Below are positions 63,155-64,000 of a stretch of DNA of 64,000 nt, piece by piece. The first letter of the stretch is position 1. Every line of letters begins with the position of its first letter. The stretch spans positions 326,217 through 390,216 of the forward strand of contig NZ_JAUYNV010000025.1 in assembly GCF_030698125.1 (NCBI RefSeq), in the 5' to 3' direction. The position numbers and the translations under genes were made by a program. Under the pieces are notes generated by a model. It searched no databases, was not told the origin of the DNA, and was given only the letters and a program-made list of their open reading frames with translations. Source of the stretch: Methyloversatilis sp. Lineage in GTDB: Bacteria; Pseudomonadota; Gammaproteobacteria; Burkholderiales; Rhodocyclaceae.

Positions 63155-63886
63155 ATGGCAGACAAAGAAAGACGCAAGGAAGTATTTGTTTCAGTTTCCA
63201 AGAGCGGGAATTTTCTTAACGCTGCCTACGAAAACTATATGGCGGAACCGAATAAGCGGGAGGAGCTACCACTCGAGATCGCAGCCCTCCATAATGACGG
63301 CCATATCGACTTAGTCTCCGAATTCTCAAGACTCGAAAACACGCGTGAAGGCAGCTCTAAGTTTTTCACGACGCTCCATATTTTCGAGAAGGCGCTGCCG
63401 AATCTAATTGCCTCGATCAGAGATGTCATGCGCTGTGTTCTGCATCTTCACAAAGCCGCTGGCCAAGACATGGCAGCCGGAATAATATTTAATGCTTATA
63501 TAGCACATTGTGAAAAGGACCCGACTCGCCCGCTGGAGGCGATGAGAATAATTGAGATAGAGCACGAACAGTTTGCGGACATGTTGCCGGCGACTGTTGC
63601 GGCCGGGTCGCGAGCGAACAGTTCACATTACTTGTCGGAATTGATTCGATTTTGCCAGCATCCCGCGCCGGTTTTTCGCAAGCGCGCAATCTTCTCCCTA
63701 TCGAGCATAACGTGGCCCAAGGGGGCAAGCGTGCCGAAAGAAGCACTTGCATGTCTTGAGAGCGCAGCCACAGAGAATGAAGACGAAACCCTAGCGAATG
63801 TCATCACGTCCGCGTTTAAGTTCTATCAGCAGGACAAGACAACGGAAGCACTGGTGACCCAGGGCTTCCGCACTCGAAACGCATAG
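63155..63886 (+). CDS. Unrecognised protein with HEAT-like C-terminus
   Basis: 243 aa from ATG 63155, with GCGAGG just upstream. N-terminal DKERRKEVFVSVSKSGNFLN, a helical middle (FEKALPNLIASIRDVMRCVL), then helical repeats (HPAPVFRKRAIFSLSSITWP, KEALACLESAATENEDETLA) reminiscent of HEAT repeats. AT-rich codons (AGA, ATA, AAT) stand out from the GC-rich host. No family is recognised; a role in a defence or mobile module is only a guess. It is separated from the preceding gene by 224 bp of AT-rich DNA. Confidence 0.65.
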   Translation: MADKERRKEVFVSVSKSGNFLNAAYENYMAEPNKREELPLEIAALHNDGHIDLVSEFSRLENTREGSSKFFTTLHIFEKALPNLIASIRDVMRCVLHLHKAAGQDMAAGIIFNAYIAHCEKDPTRPLEAMRIIEIEHEQFADMLPATVAAGSRANSSHYLSELIRFCQHPAPVFRKRAIFSLSSITWPKGASVPKEALACLESAATENEDETLANVITSAFKFYQQDKTTEALVTQGFRTRNA

Positions 63887-64000
63887 CGCCTGAACCATGC
63901 CGAATGGGTTGTTCCGCATGTTATCCCGTTTACCGTCAATGACCTGATGCAGCCCCTTGTGGACCTTCGCGAAACGGCGTCTACTCTCGTCTTTTGGACC
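63887..64000. other. Unassigned sequence at right window edge
   Basis: 114 bp with open frames on both strands that run off the edge. No assignment is possible. Confidence 0.3.

Overview
The window is GC-rich, densely coded DNA that reads as a betaproteobacterial chromosome. A Rhodocyclales methylotroph close to Methyloversatilis is my best guess, by inference only. The clues are a cluster of methylofuran / tetrahydromethanopterin-linked C1 genes (mfnD-, mfnF- and mfnE-like), an MxaD-like SRPBCC protein, two PEP-CTERM proteins, and many c-di-GMP genes.

Layout. 1-6.8 kb is core housekeeping: HAD phosphatase fragment, rluC, rne, an MxaD-like protein, a low-molecular-weight phosphatase and ttcA. 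From 7.2 to 14.9 kb an acquired island splits a DHH-family exopolyphosphatase-like gene. It carries a decaying type I restriction-modification locus: hsdR has a 1-nt frameshift and an amber codon, hsdM is fused in frame to the C-terminal part of an HNH nuclease, and hsdS is missing. It also carries a DUF1778/GNAT toxin-antitoxin pair with an operator and a complete IS5-family element with TTAA target duplications. 15.3-17.8 kb is a secreted protein / M48 peptidase / lipoprotein operon. 17.8-28.2 kb is a signalling block of two diguanylate cyclases, an EAL phosphodiesterase, a GAF-8xPAS hybrid histidine kinase, and a REC-EAL protein translationally coupled to the kinase.

28.3-37.1 kb is a LysR-controlled RND efflux locus laid out like Burkholderia bpeT-llpE-bpeEF-oprC, with a short-chain dehydrogenase added. 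37.2-38.6 kb holds a DUF1993 gene and an MtfA-like peptidase. 38.6-42.2 kb is the methylofuran cluster, interrupted by a REP-like palindromic element. 42.2-45.1 kb holds an HDOD gene with an in-frame amber codon and a MASE1-GGDEF cyclase. 45.3-48.8 kb holds two PEP-CTERM genes, each with a candidate sigma-54 promoter, plus a small membrane protein, a NYN-domain protein and rnk. 48.9-52.5 kb holds an MsrP-like oxidoreductase, a PPOX flavoprotein, a GST and a divergent LysR gene with a palindromic operator. 52.6-56 kb is a compact ovothiol operon (ovoA plus an ovoB-like lyase). 56-61 kb is a yhiI-rbbA-yhhJ type ABC exporter.

From about 61.6 kb the base composition becomes visibly more AT-rich, with three unrecognised genes running to the window edge. 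This looks like the start of another acquired region. No tRNA, rRNA or CRISPR array was seen.
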